The notes beneath the pieces were generated by a model, which worked only from the letters and a program-made list of their open reading frames with translations, did no database searches and was not told the DNA's origin. A stretch of DNA of 7,830 nucleotides. Source: Marine Group II euryarchaeote MED-G33. GTDB taxonomy: Archaea > Thermoplasmatota > Poseidoniia > Poseidoniales > Thalassarchaeaceae. This document shows, one piece after another, positions 6,369 through 7,830 of this stretch. Numbering within the stretch: the first letter of the stretch is position 1; each line of letters begins with the position of its first letter. The stretch covers positions 1-7,830 of the forward strand of contig CATISE010000205.1 in the NCBI GenBank assembly GCA_949538655.1, written 5' to 3'. The position numbers and the translations under genes were made by a program.

Positions 6369-7088
6369 ATGATTAGAGATTGTAAGACAAATCCAAACTG
6401 TGGATTCTTTGTTGGCCAAAACTGCCCAACATGTAATGACGAAGGTAAATTCATAATGAGTGATCGGGAGACTGATATTTTGGGTCGTAGAATGGCTGGA
6501 ATATTGCGTCATTTCCCTGAAAAATTTGACTTAGAAATGGATCTCAATGGTTGGGTAGATATTAGAGAGATGGTTGAAGCTCTAAAGAAGCGAGATCGAC
6601 GCATGCATTGGCTACGACCTCACCACATCCGTGCTGTAAGTGAAACATGCACAAAAGGTCGTTATGATGTCCGCGGTGATATGGTTCGAGCTACATATGC
6701 ACATACTGTTGAAATTGAACTGGATTTGCCTAGTGACGACACTCCAAACCTACTGTACTACCCATGTGGTGTGGATGAAGAATCACATATGATTGAACAT
6801 GGAATTAAACCCGGTGATCGTAAACACGTGCACCTATCGAAAACAATCACTGCTGCAGCGAATGCAGGACATGTACACCATAATCGGCCTGTAATCATTG
6901 AAGTTGATTGCATCCAAATGGAAGCGAATGGCGATACGATTTACCATGCTGGTACAACTGTATATTTGACTGAAGAAGTCGAAGCACGATATTGTGCTAC
7001 AGTCGAATCAGATCATCCTGAACTGATGGCCTGTGTCTCAGATTGGGAATTGGATGAAGCTGCAGCGGCAGCAGCCGAAGAAGAGTGA
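6369..7088 (+). CDS. kptA: RNA 2'-phosphotransferase (KptA/Tpt1 family) with N-terminal zinc finger
   Basis: 239 residues. The family moves an internal RNA 2'-phosphate to NAD+, giving ADP-ribose 1'',2''-cyclic phosphate; in archaea the natural substrate is uncertain. A zinc finger (C5, C11, C19xxC22) is followed by the KptA core: LGRRMAGILRHFPEKF (38-53) with catalytic Arg47-His48, VRATYAHT (106-113) with Arg108 in the family's RAxxGHS motif (Gly is Ala here), and VHLS (154-157). The fourth catalytic position, Arg in VGxRxG of bacterial and fungal enzymes, falls in AGHVHHNRP (166-174), where the nearest aligned residue seems to be His170. The tail is Ala/Glu rich. Start: 6369 keeps the zinc finger and has a TATA-like box at -26. 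ATG 6342 adds nine residues, TTG 6315 falls inside the palindrome, and ATG 6456 would lose the zinc finger. It diverges from the thiolase. Confidence 0.92.
   Translation: MIRDCKTNPNCGFFVGQNCPTCNDEGKFIMSDRETDILGRRMAGILRHFPEKFDLEMDLNGWVDIREMVEALKKRDRRMHWLRPHHIRAVSETCTKGRYDVRGDMVRATYAHTVEIELDLPSDDTPNLLYYPCGVDEESHMIEHGIKPGDRKHVHLSKTITAAANAGHVHHNRPVIIEVDCIQMEANGDTIYHAGTTVYLTEEVEARYCATVESDHPELMACVSDWELDEAAAAAAEEE
7077..7086 (-). terminator. Pyrimidine tract just past the 107-residue gene, possible terminator
   Basis: On the minus strand ACTCTTCTTC starts two bases after the TAG of the small zinc-ribbon gene. It is identical to the tract at 2980-2971. On the plus strand it encodes the Glu-rich end of KptA. 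A weak terminator is possible; a chance result of two acidic C-termini is the main alternative. Confidence 0.25.
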
Positions 7089-7412
7089 CTAACGATTGTC
7101 CCCACAAACAGGGCAAAAAGGCAAATCATCATCGATTTCAGCCTCGCAGCTACCGCAGATTCCCTTGGGGCCTGAATCATTGTCGATTTGAGGACTAGGA
7201 GAAAGCAATCGAACGGCTTTTTCTTGAATTACTGGCGTAATCGATGCTTCAGTGCGTAAATTCCAAGCCGCATTGAAAGCCATTGCCTCTTGCAGAGCCA
7301 TCTCCAGTTGGAGTAGCCTTTTTTCCACATTTGGTCCATCTTCTAAGGACTCGATTTCACGGATTTCTGATTGGAGCCATTTCCGAAACTCGTCTAACGA
7401 TGGCTTGCCCAT
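7089..7412 (-). CDS. Small helical protein with C-terminal zinc ribbon, function unknown
   Basis: 107 residues, not assigned to a family. The first 70 residues are charged and likely helical (LDEFRKWLQSEIREIESLE, then VEKRLLQLEMALQEAMAF), compatible with a coiled coil or helical hairpin. A Ser/Pro/Asp linker follows, then a zinc ribbon, CGSC (86-89) and CPVC (100-103), at the extreme C-terminus. No membrane segment or signal peptide is present. The stop codon directly abuts that of kptA on the other strand. The start at 7412 is the only Met that retains the full helix, with AAGAGA just before it as a poor ribosome site. It diverges from the isopentenyl phosphate kinase over 29 bases. Confidence 0.8.
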   Translation of the reverse strand: MGKPSLDEFRKWLQSEIREIESLEDGPNVEKRLLQLEMALQEAMAFNAAWNLRTEASITPVIQEKAVRLLSPSPQIDNDSGPKGICGSCEAEIDDDLPFCPVCGDNR

Positions 7413-7441
7413 ATTCTCTTGAAGACCGGGCTCCTAGATGA

Positions 7442-7830
7442 ATGAAGCGACGCTATCGCTTTGAACGAGACCCCTCTAGACAGTTCATGGGCCGCGTCAT
7501 TATGAAATGGGGTGGCGGTTTGATTTCTGATAAGTCAACGCTCTGCACTCCCTATATTGATCGCATTACTGCTCTGGCAGAATGTGTTTGTAAATTGGTC
7601 TCAAGTGGGCACGAAGTTATAGTCGTACATGGAGCAGGATCCTTCGGTCATTTACGTGCACGTGAGTATAAATTATCAGAAGGGGATATACTTGGTTTCG
7701 ATCAAAAAGATGCTGTTATACTCGTGCGGAAAGATATGGATCGCCTACATGAAATTGTTTTAGCGTCATTTAACACAATGGATACATTTAGCCACGCTCC
7801 GAGAGATTTTGTCACGAACACTGGGGCCAA
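7442..7830 (+). CDS. ipk: Isopentenyl phosphate kinase (C-terminus off the right edge)
   Basis: Phosphorylates isopentenyl phosphate to isopentenyl diphosphate with ATP in the archaeal mevalonate route to membrane lipids. The visible 129 residues belong to the amino-acid-kinase fold: MKWGGG (21-26) with Lys22, SDK (29-31) with Lys31 nine residues later (the same spacing as the two active-site lysines of known enzymes), and the family signature VVHGAGSFGH (61-70) with its histidines. LVRKDMDRLHEIVL (94-107) corresponds to the conserved helix after the substrate loop. About half the protein is missing. An in-frame TGA lies immediately before the ATG at 7442, and ATATTC is at -31 to -26, the same distance as the kptA box. 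ATG 7487 or 7502 would give an N-terminus nearer the usual family length and cannot be excluded. Confidence 0.85.
   Translation, partial: MKRRYRFERDPSRQFMGRVIMKWGGGLISDKSTLCTPYIDRITALAECVCKLVSSGHEVIVVHGAGSFGHLRAREYKLSEGDILGFDQKDAVILVRKDMDRLHEIVLASFNTMDTFSHAPRDFVTNTGA

Noticed and set aside
6275..6454. 60-residue N-terminal extension of the thiolase
   Set aside because: It runs through the palindrome and antisense to the KptA zinc finger. Thiolases begin at the MRAVIAGYCRTPF segment.
1..7830. CRISPR array, tRNA, rRNA or insertion sequence
   Set aside because: No regularly spaced repeats, cloverleaf-like segments, transposase motifs or terminal inverted repeats were seen. Nearly all of the window is coding.

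Overview
The window looks like a compact archaeal chromosome segment, most likely from an uncultured marine member of the Thermoplasmatota such as Marine Group II (Poseidoniales). This is inference: the support is an archaeal-type prolyl-tRNA synthetase, a zinc-finger KptA of the kind seen in euryarchaea, an isopentenyl phosphate kinase (the archaeal mevalonate route), a fused CoaBC-like protein, GAGGT Shine-Dalgarno sites only in front of operon-internal genes, and many small zinc-ribbon proteins with acidic tails. Marine Group III or another thermoplasmatal lineage cannot be excluded. No mobile element, CRISPR array, tRNA or rRNA was seen, and there is no gene-free stretch longer than about 95 bases.

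Layout, left to right. A minus-strand pair, coaBC then proS (proS runs off the left edge), occupies 1-2284. Diverging from coaBC across 89 bases is a plus-strand four-helix membrane protein with a C-terminal zinc ribbon (2374-2982). It meets, with one base between stop codons, a minus-strand block transcribed as thiolase (6274-5147), a TerB-like double zinc-ribbon protein (5130-4096) and an actin-like ATPase closely resembling MamK (4009-2984). The thiolase diverges from plus-strand kptA (6369-7088) over a 94-base region that carries a perfect 17-bp palindrome between two TATA-like boxes. kptA abuts, with no base between, a convergent 107-residue zinc-ribbon protein (7412-7089). Last comes a divergent plus-strand isopentenyl phosphate kinase cut by the right edge.

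Most genes are housekeeping: translation (proS), tRNA or RNA 2'-phosphate removal (kptA), CoA synthesis (coaBC), acyl-CoA metabolism (thiolase) and isoprenoid lipid precursors (ipk). The part most worth attention is the filament-type ATPase: its sequence follows MamK, the magnetosome actin, through nearly its whole length, yet no magnetosome gene is nearby. Instead it sits downstream of a TerB-like zinc protein, with a zinc-ribbon membrane protein converging on it. Other notable points are apparent loss of key residues in the decarboxylase half of CoaBC, a substituted catalytic-arginine position in KptA, and an identical 10-base pyrimidine tract just after the stop of both convergent minus-strand genes.
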